Shown here in pieces: positions 42,846 through 52,081 of a stretch of 64,000 bases of DNA. The notes below the pieces were generated by a model that was not told where the DNA came from, searched no databases, and saw nothing but the letters and a program-made list of their open reading frames with translations. Within the stretch, counting starts at the first letter, position 1, and each line of letters opens with the position of its first letter. Origin of the DNA: Oligoflexia bacterium (GTDB taxonomy: Bacteria; Bdellovibrionota; UBA1018; CAIPTA01). A program made the translations under genes and the position numbers. Location of the stretch: positions 46,521-110,520 of the forward strand of contig JAMLID010000008.1 of NCBI GenBank assembly GCA_023954355.1. Reading direction: 5' to 3'.

Positions 42846-43721
42846 ATGGAAACAATCTGGTACCGAACAGAAGAATTACGCAAAAGATTAGCTCAAACAC
42901 TACAGCAAGAGGCACTTGAGTTTACACAAACACACCATAGAAAACCCTGCCTGGCCGTTGTTCTAGTTGGAGACAATCCGGCTAGCCACGTCTATGTGGC
43001 AAGTAAAACAAAAGCCTGCCTAGACGCTGGGCTTGATGTATTAGATTTTAAACTTCCAGCGACTGCGAGCTTTCAAGAGATTTCTTCCACTGTAGAGACA
43101 CTAAATAAAAACAAAGTAGTAGATGGAATTCTCGTACAGTCGCCACTACCCAAAGGTATTGATGAGAAAGAAATTTTTAAAAAAATTTCTCCAGAAAAAG
43201 ATGTAGATGGGTTTCATCCAGTCAATATTGGCGCTCTTGTAATGAATCCTAAAAAGACAATCGCTGAAGGTTTAGTACCTTGTACCCCTGCTGGGATTTT
43301 AGAAATTTTGAAAGATATCAATTTTTCACTTAATGGAAAAAACGTTGTAGTCGTTGGTCGATCGAATATTGTAGGTCGTCCAATTAGTATTATGCTTAGT
43401 GCACTAGATGCGACAGTAACAGTTTGCCATTCTAAGACTAACAATCTTGCACATCATACATCACAAGCAGACCTCTTAGTGTTAGCATGCGGTATTCCAA
43501 ATTTTATTAATGATACGCATATAAAGACTGGTGCGATTGTGATCGATGTAGGAGTCAACCGACTCGAAAATAAGAAAATCGTAGGTGATGGCGATAGTAA
43601 TAAACTAAAAGGTAAAGCCCAATTACTAACTGCGGTTCCCGGCGGAGTGGGCCCTATGACAATTACTATGCTTATTCAAAATACCATCCGCGCTGCAAAG
43701 CAGCGAGAGCAAGGGAAATAA
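42846..43721 (+). CDS. folD: Methylenetetrahydrofolate dehydrogenase/cyclohydrolase FolD
   Basis: FolD interconverts methylene-, methenyl- and formyl-tetrahydrofolate. Diagnostic motifs are LVGDNPASHVYVASKTKAC with the catalytic lysine, DGILVQSPLPKG, PEKDVDGFHPVNIG, CTPAGILEIL, VVVGRSNIVGRP and PGGVGPMTITML. The 291 residues are of normal length. It is the first gene of folD-gcvT-gcvH, which joins folate one-carbon turnover to glycine cleavage. gcvP is not in the window. Confidence 0.97.
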   Translation: METIWYRTEELRKRLAQTLQQEALEFTQTHHRKPCLAVVLVGDNPASHVYVASKTKACLDAGLDVLDFKLPATASFQEISSTVETLNKNKVVDGILVQSPLPKGIDEKEIFKKISPEKDVDGFHPVNIGALVMNPKKTIAEGLVPCTPAGILEILKDINFSLNGKNVVVVGRSNIVGRPISIMLSALDATVTVCHSKTNNLAHHTSQADLLVLACGIPNFINDTHIKTGAIVIDVGVNRLENKKIVGDGDSNKLKGKAQLLTAVPGGVGPMTITMLIQNTIRAAKQREQGK

Positions 43722-43766
43722 AAGGGTTCGCTTGATCGTTCGATTCGAAAGAGTTAAAGAATAAGA

Positions 43767-44864
43767 ATGAAAAAAACACCTCTTAACCAAAAGCATATTG
43801 ATTTAGGCGCAAAAATGGTCGACTTCGGTGGTTGGCATATGCCCGTGCAATACTCTGGTTTATCTAACGAACATCAGGCTGTGCGAACAAAAGCTGGTCT
43901 ATTTGATGTAAGCCATATGGGAGAGGTCGACGTAAAAGGCACAGGCAGCGAAACCTTTTTGAATTTTTTAGTTACGAATAATGTTAGCAAATTAGTAGAT
44001 GGTCAAGCTCAGTATACAGTTATGTGTTACGAAAATGGCGGTATTGTTGATGACTTATTAGTTTATCGATTAGCAAAAGACCATTATCTACTTTGTATCA
44101 ATGCTGGAAATATTGAAAAAGATTGGGAATGGATTCAAAAGCAGGCCTCATCTTTTTCTAATGTAGAAATTAAAAATGTTTCTAATGAGTATTGTCAAAT
44201 TGCCTTACAGGGCCCAGAGAGTGAGAAAATACTCACAAAATACTTAAATCTTGATTTGCAAGAGTTAAAGTATTATCGATTTTTACAAACTACTTTAAAC
44301 GAAAAGAAAATTATCGTGAGTCGCACTGGCTATACAGGAGAAGATGGTTTTGAAATCTATGCACCGGCTTCTTTGGCAGAAACGATTTGGGATTCTCTAC
44401 TAGATAAAGGGAAAGATCTTGGACTAATTCCTTGTGGATTAGGTGCCAGAGATACACTTCGAACAGAAATGAAGTTTCCTCTCTATGGCCATGAGATAGA
44501 CCAAAATACAAACCCCCTCATGGCTGGATTAGGCTGGGTGGTAAAACTCGATAAGCCAGAAAAATTTTGCGGACAAACAACTATTGAGCAAGAAAAAGAA
44601 AAAGGCATACGTCAATCTCTTGTAGGTCTACTCTCTGAAGAGAAAGGTATTCCACGTCAAGGGTACGAAGTCTGGAATCAGGAAAAAAACAAATTGATTG
44701 GTAAGGTAACTAGCGGAACGCTATCGCCCTCTTTAGCAAAACCTATCGCTATTGCTTATATTGAAAAAGAATTTGCCAATTTAGACACAGTCGTTACAAT
44801 CAAAATCCGAGACCGTTTTTTCTCTGCCAAAGTAGTAAAAACACCATTTTATAAAAAATCATAA
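43767..44864 (+). CDS. gcvT: Glycine cleavage T-protein (aminomethyltransferase)
   Basis: GcvT transfers the aminomethyl group from lipoyl GcvH to tetrahydrofolate, releasing ammonia. MKKTPLNQKHIDLGAKMVDF, HMPVQYSGLSNEHQAVRTKA, LFDVSHMGEV, RTGYTGEDGFEIY and GLGARDTLRTEMKFPLYGHE match the family throughout. Length 365 is normal. It is followed after 13 bases by gcvH, with AGGAG before that start. Confidence 0.97.
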   Translation: MKKTPLNQKHIDLGAKMVDFGGWHMPVQYSGLSNEHQAVRTKAGLFDVSHMGEVDVKGTGSETFLNFLVTNNVSKLVDGQAQYTVMCYENGGIVDDLLVYRLAKDHYLLCINAGNIEKDWEWIQKQASSFSNVEIKNVSNEYCQIALQGPESEKILTKYLNLDLQELKYYRFLQTTLNEKKIIVSRTGYTGEDGFEIYAPASLAETIWDSLLDKGKDLGLIPCGLGARDTLRTEMKFPLYGHEIDQNTNPLMAGLGWVVKLDKPEKFCGQTTIEQEKEKGIRQSLVGLLSEEKGIPRQGYEVWNQEKNKLIGKVTSGTLSPSLAKPIAIAYIEKEFANLDTVVTIKIRDRFFSAKVVKTPFYKKS

Positions 44865-44877
44865 ATTAGGAGCAAAA

Positions 44878-45264
44878 ATGGCTAAATATCCACAAGATCT
44901 TAAATACACAAATGACCATGAGTGGGCAAAAATCGAAGGTAAAACAGCTACCATTGGCATCACATTTCATGCGCAGGATGCATTAGGTGAGGTAGTATTT
45001 GTAGAACTCCCCGCAGTTGGTAAGACTCTTAAAAAAGGCGATACCTTTGGTGTTGTAGAAAGCATCAAAGCAGTAAGTGACCTTTATAGCCCTATCAGTG
45101 GAAAGGTTGTCGCTACTAACAGTAGTCTCGCAGACAACCCAGGCCTAACAAACACAGACTCTTATGGCGATGCTTGGATGGTTAAAATTGAAATGGATAA
45201 TCCATCAGAGGCATCAGAATTACTTTCTCCAGAAGACTATACAAAGCTTGTAGACTCTCTGTAA
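44878..45264 (+). CDS. gcvH: Glycine cleavage H-protein
   Basis: This is the lipoyl carrier protein of the glycine cleavage system. K64 in VVESIKAVSDLYSP is the lipoylated lysine, within the family pattern LKYTNDHEWAKIEG at the start and PWMVKIE-like DAWMVKIEMDNP near the end. AGGAGCAAAA precedes the ATG. The gene ends the operon; a large hairpin follows in the gap before the next gene. Confidence 0.97.
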   Translation: MAKYPQDLKYTNDHEWAKIEGKTATIGITFHAQDALGEVVFVELPAVGKTLKKGDTFGVVESIKAVSDLYSPISGKVVATNSSLADNPGLTNTDSYGDAWMVKIEMDNPSEASELLSPEDYTKLVDSL

Positions 45265-45293
45265 TTTTTTCAGTCAATAGGAATTTTTTTCAG

Positions 45294-45341
45294 TCTCTAT
45301 AGTTTTACCGTTGCTTTACGCGCGTCGAAAGCAACTATAGA
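45294..45341. repeat. Large imperfect inverted repeat after gcvH
   Basis: GTTGCTTT and AAAGCAAC pair (8 bp) around a ten-base loop, and after a seven-base bulge TCTATA pairs with TATAGA. No T tract follows, so it is not a standard terminator; it may stabilise the gcv message or be a structured regulatory element. Confidence 0.5.
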
Positions 45342-45417
45342 CCCACTTATTCTTCACTTAAGAAAAATTTAATCATTCCTTTGATTGACGTTCCAAGTCT
45401 ACGCTAAAAAATCACTA

Positions 45418-45765
45418 ATGGAACAACTCAAATCTACTCTTACCTATACTGAAACTGATTTCATAGAGAGTAAAATAGAACCTGTAGACCCTAAGGTTTT
45501 ATCTTCTGTGATTATTTCTACAAAACTAGCTGAGCCTGATGAAGATGCTCTGTCTATGGATCCACATGCTCGTTTGCTAGAGTTAACTCACTCAGAGTCT
45601 ATAAAACTTCTTCTTGATACTGCATCTGTGTATTCAAAAAATAACAGCCTTTCTATTGAAGATTCTCTAAAACAATTGATTTCGAATTTTAGAGAAATTG
45701 ATAAGCTTTGGGATAGAGTTTTACTTGCAGAGGGGCTTAATCGTTTGAGCTCTCAGTTTCATTAG
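45418..45765 (+). CDS. Hypothetical protein, 115 residues
   Basis: The ATG at 45418 begins a hydrophilic, mainly helical protein (LELTHSESIKLLLDTAS, LSIEDSLKQLISNFREIDKL) with no signal or TM segment. A longer in-frame start at 45385 is possible. It has its own upstream region with TTGACG about 30 bases before the start. Convergent to the TonB-like gene. No family recognised. Confidence 0.6.
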   Translation: MEQLKSTLTYTETDFIESKIEPVDPKVLSSVIISTKLAEPDEDALSMDPHARLLELTHSESIKLLLDTASVYSKNNSLSIEDSLKQLISNFREIDKLWDRVLLAEGLNRLSSQFH

Positions 45766-45780
45766 AGCCTGCTTTAAAGC

Positions 45781-46674
45781 TTAAGACTGAAGAATAAAAT
45801 CCCAGTGAATTTGAATTTCACCATTTTCATCTACTAGCCCACTTGGTGGATTTGGAAATGGCCCAGCCTTATTAAAGGCATCTACCGCTGCTTGGTCTAG
45901 ATCAAATGCACCAGAACGCTTTAGTAATTTCACGCGAACTATTTTACCTTCTCTATCTAAAACAACCACTACACCTGTGACATAGTTTCGTTCACTGGCC
46001 AAAGACCTACCACCATAGATATAGGTGTTCAGTGTGGTTCGTAATTCATTATTCCAAGCCACCTCTAGTCGCTCTCGAATTCTTTTATAGTAGCCAAAGT
46101 AAACAAACTGCTTTGTATTAAGTAAGGTTTTATCACCCTCTTTAACATCCAATAAATAATCACTAGAAGCAGAACCTAAGTCAGATTCCTCTGCTCCATC
46201 ACCTTCTCCTCTTTGAACCTGAACTACTTGTTTCTTTTGGCGGTAATAACCATCCATTTCTTCTTTCGTTGGTGGAGTGACTTCTTTTGTGGTCGGTACG
46301 ATATCTTTTAAACCAATAATCTTTCCAGGTTTACCGGCTCTAGTTGTTCTACCTCCCGTTCGAAAAGTATCTACAGCCTTGGCTCTAGTTTCATCTTTTA
46401 CCATTTGATCTTTTTCACTTAGATACTTAGCATCGTCTCGCGCCAAATCAGATGGAACAGATTCAGTTTCTACAATTTGCATTTTTTTATTTTGGCTTTG
46501 TTGAAGTAATTCTTTTTGTGAGCTTAACGGATCTAAATCAATGAATACCGTAGGAACAGGAGGTACCTTTTGACCCAATGGTGCAAAAGAAAATCCAGCT
46601 ACCAACAATATGTGAAGAAAAACAGATCCTAGAATATAAGCTAGGAATATATTTTTTCTCTTTTGTGCATCCAT
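45781..46674 (-). CDS. TonB-like energy transducer
   Basis: An N-terminal TM anchor (about 10-28) is followed by a long periplasmic linker rich in Pro, Gln, Lys and Glu (about 35-185) and a TonB C-terminal domain (about 205-295) with VVVVLDREGKIVRVKLLKRS and AAVDAFNKAGPFPNPP. The architecture is that of TonB and related trans-envelope proteins, including those linked to gliding or secretion in delta-proteobacterial lineages. Its ExbB/D partners are not in the window. The 146-bp gap to the PBP1A gene probably holds its own promoter. Confidence 0.8.
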   Translation of the reverse strand: MDAQKRKNIFLAYILGSVFLHILLVAGFSFAPLGQKVPPVPTVFIDLDPLSSQKELLQQSQNKKMQIVETESVPSDLARDDAKYLSEKDQMVKDETRAKAVDTFRTGGRTTRAGKPGKIIGLKDIVPTTKEVTPPTKEEMDGYYRQKKQVVQVQRGEGDGAEESDLGSASSDYLLDVKEGDKTLLNTKQFVYFGYYKRIRERLEVAWNNELRTTLNTYIYGGRSLASERNYVTGVVVVLDREGKIVRVKLLKRSGAFDLDQAAVDAFNKAGPFPNPPSGLVDENGEIQIHWDFILQS

Positions 46675-46820
46675 GCTGGGGCTCCACCCTCCGATAATAA
46701 CTAGCGGCCGCTTACTCCAAGCGCTTTAGAGAAAACTAAAAAAACTATACTAAGTGGTAACCTAACCACCATTCCTGATTGTAGCACCGAGATCCCTGGC
46801 TTTGCTATACAGATCTGCCT

Positions 46821-49448
46821 CTATAAATCTTCTCTAAAAAAGTCACTAGAATCAGGGGTTTGCTGATTTTGCCTGGAGAACGTAGGTTCAGTACCCTCGA
46901 TATAGGCTTCTTTTATTCCCGACGCATTGCCTCCGGTAGCTAAATTTCCTGTCTTCGGATCTATGCGCACAAAAACAATTCCCTTAGGTACAGTATATTC
47001 GTCTTTCGTGTATTTTTCTAAAGCAGCCGACATATAATCAATCCAAGCCGGTAGCGCCGCCCTTGATCCCACTTCTCCCATACCTAAACTACGTGGGTTA
47101 TCAAAACCTGTCCAAACACCAGTTACGATTTCTGCTGAAAATCCCATAAACCAGGCATCTACAAACTCATTTGTTGTTCCCGTCTTACCGCCTACTTTTC
47201 TTTTTAAGATTCTAGCTGGGGTAGCTGTTCCATACTGAACTACTTCTTGTAAAAGATTACTCATAAGAAAAGCTGTTTTTTCATCTATGGCTCGTAAGGG
47301 GTCATCAAACTGTGGAGGAAGGTCAGGATTCCTCATTTGTGTACCAGTTTGATGATCTATAGCAGCTTCACTTGCTGCTATCTGTTTCTCATTATTCATC
47401 GCCACTTCATCTTTGGATTTTTTTTCTAACCACTTAGCTGTAAGTTCTCGCTGATACTCTTGGTAAGAGTATTCCTCTAATACATGCCCATCTCTGTCAG
47501 TAATCTTTAAAATAAATACAGGCTCAATTCTTTGCCCCAACCTTGGATAAAGTGCATATAACTTGGTTAGCTCTAATAAAGAAATTCCCTTAGATCCGAG
47601 TGCTAGTGATAAGTCGGGATTAATTTCCCCTTGAACGCCTACGTACTTCAGATAATTCGCAAAATATTTTAAGCCGATTTCTTGCAAAATTTTAACTGCA
47701 GGAACGTTACGAGAATTAATAATCGCTGTTCTTAAAGTTGTATCTCCATAAAACTTTTCGCTATTATTTTCAGGAATCCACTTAAGTGTTCCACCACTTT
47801 GATTTTCAAAAATTATAGGTGAGTCGACAATAATTGAAGAAGCGTTGAATCCTTTATCTAGTGCAGCTGAATATAAAAGCGGCTTAAAGGATGATCCGGG
47901 CTGCCTCTCCCCTTGTAATGCTCTATTATATTGTGAGTTTTCGAAATTATATCCCCCCACCATGGCAACCACACTCCCTGTAGATGCCTCTAAGCTTAAT
48001 AAAGCACTTTGTGCAATAGGTGTTTGCTCTAGAGAAACATTCATAAGCTCATCTTCTTTTTTGGGAAAAGGTAGTTGGGGACGTACTAAAATCACATCAC
48101 CGACTCTTAAGCTATCTTGTATTCTAGAAATTTGAGCATAATTCGCTGTTTCATTTTCTCGAATTCTTTTAGCCCATCTCATTACAGATAAATTCAGCTT
48201 CGCTTCATAGGGACCAATACCTACAGTAGCGCTTTTACCATCTTTCTCTATTTTTAAAACAACTGCTCTATAATTCTCTGTTGGAACAAAAAGTTCTTCT
48301 ACTTTAGCTGCATTAGCATCACTCTTCTCAATTTGCTCTAATGTATACTTAGACCAATTCGTTTTCGAAAAATCTGCCGCGACTTCTGCTGGTAAAATTT
48401 TATATCCGTACTTTTTTTCAATTACCTGATCTAAAGACTTAAGTCTTTCTTCTGCAAGCTTCTCCTCGGTGCTGATATGGCTTAATGGCCCTCGATATCC
48501 TTGTCTTTTATCTAAATCTTCTAAGTTTCCTTTTACAGATTTTTTTGCCTTCTCTGAAAGCTCGTAATCTGCTGCTACCTCTATTTTCAATCCATTAGTG
48601 TAAACAAACTCAAGCCCATATTTGGCACCAACTAGCTGTCTAACATGCTCTACATAATACGGGGCCACTCTAATATTTGGATTATCTTCTGGATACACTT
48701 TGGTTGGAATGATTAGCTGCTTTTCAAATTCTTCTTCTGAAATTTTTCCCGTATCTTTCATTCTTCTCAAAACGTAAAGTTGACGTTCCCGAGCTCTGAG
48801 CGGGTCTCTTAAAGGTGAATATGCCGAAGGTGCTTTAACCAAGCCAGCAAGTAGCGCTGCCTCGTGAATATCTAAGTCTTTTGCCGTTTTTCGAAAATAT
48901 GATCTAGCCGCTGCTTCTATTCCATAAGCTCTTTGACCAAAGTAAATTTGATTCAGGTAGAGATTCAATATCTGCATCTTTGAAAAATTTTTTTCTACTT
49001 TAGATGCTAATAAAACTTCTTTAAACTTTCTACCGTACGTTCGTTCAGATGAAAGCAAGAGTGACTTTGAAACCTGCATTGTTATCGTACTACCACCCTG
49101 AACGACTTGCCCTGCTCTAATATTGGCCCAAAATGCACGTAGAATTCCTAAAAAATCTATACCTCCGTGGTTAAAAAAACCATCATCCTCTGCTGCGATA
49201 AATGCATTGATCGTGTTTTCAGAAATATCTTCTACATTTATTAAATATCTTCTTTCGATATCGTAGAACTCTCCAAGAGCTTTACCATCTTTCGAATAAA
49301 CGACAGAGCCTAAAGCAGGCCTATAATCTTGCATATTATCTAGTTTCGGTAAGTTTAAAGAGATAACTAAAACAAATATCCCGCCTAAAATGGCAAAGAC
49401 AAGAGAGAGTCCCACAAGAAAGATGGCAATTTTTTTAGGTTTCAGCAT
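46821..49448 (-). CDS. mrcA: Class A penicillin-binding protein, PBP1A type
   Basis: This bifunctional enzyme polymerises and cross-links peptidoglycan. An N-terminal TM helix (about 8-30) precedes a GT51 transglycosylase domain with catalytic E87 in AAEDDGFFNHGGID and GQVVQGGSTITMQVSK, an OB-like insert (about 330-440), and a transpeptidase domain with the SxxK motif in QPGSSFKPLLYSA (about 515) and GGKTGTTNEFVDAWF (about 750). Of 875 residues, it is typical of PBP1A/PonA. It starts two bases after the patatin-like gene. Confidence 0.96.
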   Translation of the reverse strand: MLKPKKIAIFLVGLSLVFAILGGIFVLVISLNLPKLDNMQDYRPALGSVVYSKDGKALGEFYDIERRYLINVEDISENTINAFIAAEDDGFFNHGGIDFLGILRAFWANIRAGQVVQGGSTITMQVSKSLLLSSERTYGRKFKEVLLASKVEKNFSKMQILNLYLNQIYFGQRAYGIEAAARSYFRKTAKDLDIHEAALLAGLVKAPSAYSPLRDPLRARERQLYVLRRMKDTGKISEEEFEKQLIIPTKVYPEDNPNIRVAPYYVEHVRQLVGAKYGLEFVYTNGLKIEVAADYELSEKAKKSVKGNLEDLDKRQGYRGPLSHISTEEKLAEERLKSLDQVIEKKYGYKILPAEVAADFSKTNWSKYTLEQIEKSDANAAKVEELFVPTENYRAVVLKIEKDGKSATVGIGPYEAKLNLSVMRWAKRIRENETANYAQISRIQDSLRVGDVILVRPQLPFPKKEDELMNVSLEQTPIAQSALLSLEASTGSVVAMVGGYNFENSQYNRALQGERQPGSSFKPLLYSAALDKGFNASSIIVDSPIIFENQSGGTLKWIPENNSEKFYGDTTLRTAIINSRNVPAVKILQEIGLKYFANYLKYVGVQGEINPDLSLALGSKGISLLELTKLYALYPRLGQRIEPVFILKITDRDGHVLEEYSYQEYQRELTAKWLEKKSKDEVAMNNEKQIAASEAAIDHQTGTQMRNPDLPPQFDDPLRAIDEKTAFLMSNLLQEVVQYGTATPARILKRKVGGKTGTTNEFVDAWFMGFSAEIVTGVWTGFDNPRSLGMGEVGSRAALPAWIDYMSAALEKYTKDEYTVPKGIVFVRIDPKTGNLATGGNASGIKEAYIEGTEPTFSRQNQQTPDSSDFFREDL

Positions 49449-49450
49449 AT

Positions 49451-50482
49451 TTAGTTATTACCTATATGAGCGTTCCATAAGTTTTTAATTTCTTCGATTT
49501 TCTTTTGAGTGGCGTTTCTACCTGCAGAAAGTAGCTCACCTTGCTTTTCAAAATCAGTAAAATGTAAATTGCTTGTATCAACTTTAATCAAAACATTAGC
49601 TGATTTCCCTTGTAATGCCTCTAGGCGATCTACCGATAAAAATGCTGAGTTCACTCTGGTTTCAATTTTTTTCCCTGAATTCGAGTTTTTATTTAATGCT
49701 AGTACATCTACAGCGATTACGAATGTTGCTCCCATCTCTCTGGCTAAATCTATGGGAAGTGGATTTACTATCGCACCAGACACAAAGGTTTTTCCAAAAG
49801 CATTTACAGAATCAAAAATACCAGGGATTGACAAAGACGCAGATAATACCTGCATAGAATCACCCTCAAGGACTCTTTTTTGTGCACCAGTTGACTCAGA
49901 CAAGACCGTGGCGAAACGCACTGGAAACTTGCTTATATCATTTGATTTAAACGCGGACTTTAAAAAATCATTTATATTAGATAAAGAAGAAACAGGGCTT
50001 TTCAACGTAATTAAAGGAAAATTAAAATAGTTTTCGTTTTTAATTTTAAAAAGCTGCCACTGTAAATTATTGATACTTCCGTTAGAAAACGCATAAAGCG
50101 CACCAACTAATGCCCCCATTTCTGTGCCAATAACACAATGGATAGGAATTTCATTCTTCACTAAAATTTCTAATGCCGCTGCGTGAGCTATACCTTTGGC
50201 CATACCAGGCCCTAATACAACACATAATTTTGGGTCTTGATGAATCTCTATGGGCTGTGCATTTTCAGGTTCTATGGAATCAGGCGCAGTAGCTCCATCT
50301 ACAGGAATCTCTGGTCCATAAACCTCACCCTCTTGTATCTGCTCTGACTCTATTACTTGTGTTTCAAAAGTCGGAGCAGTAATTTCGTCATTCGCGCTAG
50401 GAGCTGTGCTTGTTTTTCCGGCACAAGAAAATAATAAAAAAGTTAAAATAAGGTAAATAAAATATCTATTTTTTGTTCGCAT
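49451..50482 (-). CDS. Patatin-like lipoprotein lacking the catalytic dyad
   Basis: The signal ends in the lipobox FLLFSC with C20 for lipid attachment, and an acidic linker leads to a patatin-like domain (about 84-335). The oxyanion loop GPGMAKGIAHA is present, but the nucleophile motif GxSxG reads GTEMG, with E121 for serine, and the second catalytic motif DGG reads SGA (S235). Patatin phospholipase activity should be lost. The fold, the position between tlyA and PBP1A, and its lipid anchor suggest a structural or lipid-sensing role. It overlaps tlyA by 17 bases. Confidence 0.8.
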   Translation of the reverse strand: MRTKNRYFIYLILTFLLFSCAGKTSTAPSANDEITAPTFETQVIESEQIQEGEVYGPEIPVDGATAPDSIEPENAQPIEIHQDPKLCVVLGPGMAKGIAHAAALEILVKNEIPIHCVIGTEMGALVGALYAFSNGSINNLQWQLFKIKNENYFNFPLITLKSPVSSLSNINDFLKSAFKSNDISKFPVRFATVLSESTGAQKRVLEGDSMQVLSASLSIPGIFDSVNAFGKTFVSGAIVNPLPIDLAREMGATFVIAVDVLALNKNSNSGKKIETRVNSAFLSVDRLEALQGKSANVLIKVDTSNLHFTDFEKQGELLSAGRNATQKKIEEIKNLWNAHIGNN

Positions 50483-51200
50483 AATTTTTTAACAACAATA
50501 AGTACTCTTGTGTTCCGTCAGCACCAAGAATAGGGCAAGAAATAAAAGATTCAAGCCTTAGACTTTGATTTTCTGAAAATACAAAAAACTCTTTTAACAA
50601 AGAATCCACTTTCTGAGCATCTCCTTCTTTCTTGAGAGGGATCTCGACTTCATACTGTGGCTTAAATAAGGCCACACCCATAGCGTCAGTTGAAATTAAT
50701 TTTAACAGATCTGGGATTATTTTTTTCATAGAAATAAAAGAAACATCTACAACAAACCGTGAAAACGAATCTCCCTGCCAGATAGAACTAAAATTTCTTA
50801 TATCTGTGGACTCAAAGCTCATAACTCTAGGATTCTCTCTAAGCTTTTCGTGTAGTTGTCCCTCTCCAACATCTACGCCAACAATTTTTTTTGCCCCGTT
50901 CTGAAGCAATACGTCTGTAAAGCCCCCTGTAGATTGTCCAATGTCGAGTACCGTGTGATTCAAAAAATCTATAGAAAAATGCTCAAGCGCTGCCTCAAGC
51001 TTTAGCCCTCCCCTAGACACATAAGAGTATTCTTTTTCTAAAAGCTCTATCTGATCTTCTGCTAAAACTTCGTATCCAGCCTTTGTGATGATTTGTCCGT
51101 TTACCAATACGGAAGAGTTTTTGATCAAATACTGGGCTTTTGTTCTTGTCGAGGCTAAATTTCTTTCTAAGAGCGCTAAATCTAGCCGATTTTTATTCAT
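50466..51200 (-). CDS. tlyA: TlyA-family rRNA 2'-O-methyltransferase
   Basis: TlyA methylates ribose at cytidines of 16S and 23S rRNA. An N-terminal S4 RNA-binding domain (about 3-60, RLDLALLERNLASTRTKAQY) is followed by an FtsJ-like SAM domain with YVSRGGLKLEAAL, TVLDIGQSTGGFTDVLLQNG and VVDVSFISMKKI. Length 244 is usual. The gene lies eight bases after xseB and overlaps the patatin-like gene. Confidence 0.93.
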   Translation of the reverse strand: MNKNRLDLALLERNLASTRTKAQYLIKNSSVLVNGQIITKAGYEVLAEDQIELLEKEYSYVSRGGLKLEAALEHFSIDFLNHTVLDIGQSTGGFTDVLLQNGAKKIVGVDVGEGQLHEKLRENPRVMSFESTDIRNFSSIWQGDSFSRFVVDVSFISMKKIIPDLLKLISTDAMGVALFKPQYEVEIPLKKEGDAQKVDSLLKEFFVFSENQSLRLESFISCPILGADGTQEYLLLLKNYANKK

Positions 51201-51208
51201 AGAAATCG

Positions 51209-51457
51209 TTATTCTTCATCTAAATCAAAAGGCTTAGTCTCTACACCTTCGTCACTTGCCTTCATTAGCAGCTCAACTTTTGCTTCCGCTGCAGATAATT
51301 TTTTTTGACAAGCTTTAGCTAAGAGCATTCCTTCTTCAAATTTTTTAATCGAATCCTCTAACGTGCACTCTCCCGACTCTAGCTCTTTAACAATAGATTG
51401 CAATTTGCTTAAACTTTTTTCAAAGTTCTCCTGACCTGTCTCTTTTGATTTCGTCAT
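51209..51457 (-). CDS. xseB: Exodeoxyribonuclease VII small subunit
   Basis: XseB is the small subunit that regulates the single-strand nuclease XseA. ENFEKSLSKLQSIVKELESG and CTLEDSIKKFEEGMLLAKAC are the family signature; the protein is 82 residues, which is normal. xseA is not in the window. Order xseB-tlyA is common in many genomes. Confidence 0.95.
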   Translation of the reverse strand: MTKSKETGQENFEKSLSKLQSIVKELESGECTLEDSIKKFEEGMLLAKACQKKLSAAEAKVELLMKASDEGVETKPFDLDEE

Positions 51458-51478
51458 TTCAGTTTGTCTCCTTGAAGA

Positions 51479-52078
51479 CTAGTATTTTTTTCTAAAAATA
51501 CTAAAATAATGATCTAGCCTAGATAACTCTACATAGTTCTTTTCTATCTCAGACCATATATCCGGATAAAATAAAGATAAACTGCTATTCTGCTGTAGTA
51601 GCAAAAATTTTCCCCCCCTCGTCTCATATGCTTTAAGTACCTCTTTTGGATCTGCTCCATAGGATTCTATATATTTTGGAAAAAACTGAAGATGCGGCAA
51701 CCTATTCTCTCGATTGAGCCAATAATATATAGATGTTGCATGTGGCAAAACGAGAAGAGGCTCATTTTTTTCTAAGCCTAATTGGTTTAAGCTTTCTTCC
51801 ACCGAATACATTTCACGTACCAATGCACTCATAGAACCGTAAGCGACCAAACCAGAGTGAAACGTGTTTCCAAATGCTCTAAAATAAAAAATACGAATAT
51901 CTTGAAGAGCGCCTCCAACAACTAAAAGTAAAAGCAAAAACACTTTCAAAAAACTTGAGATATTTTTTACCTTCTCTAAGAAACCAAAGAGCCGCGCACC
52001 AAGGAATAAAAAGAAAGGGAAAGAAAAAAAGAAAATGTTGAAAATCTCAACTCTGACAAACCTGAGAAATGGCACCAA
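51479..52078 (-). CDS. C-terminal part of a split GT-C membrane glycosyltransferase
   Basis: This frame continues the gene at 52082-53092 in the same reading frame, with a TAA and one codon between. It begins with TTG and encodes hydrophobic helices (about 10-60) and a soluble tail (about 85-199) with YYWLNRENRLPHLQFF. As a separate protein it lacks a ribosome site. It is better read as the second half of a roughly 537-residue GT-C enzyme interrupted by a nonsense codon. Confidence 0.6.
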   Translation of the reverse strand: MVPFLRFVRVEIFNIFFFSFPFFLFLGARLFGFLEKVKNISSFLKVFLLLLLVVGGALQDIRIFYFRAFGNTFHSGLVAYGSMSALVREMYSVEESLNQLGLEKNEPLLVLPHATSIYYWLNRENRLPHLQFFPKYIESYGADPKEVLKAYETRGGKFLLLQQNSSLSLFYPDIWSEIEKNYVELSRLDHYFSIFRKKY

Positions 52079-52081
52079 AAC

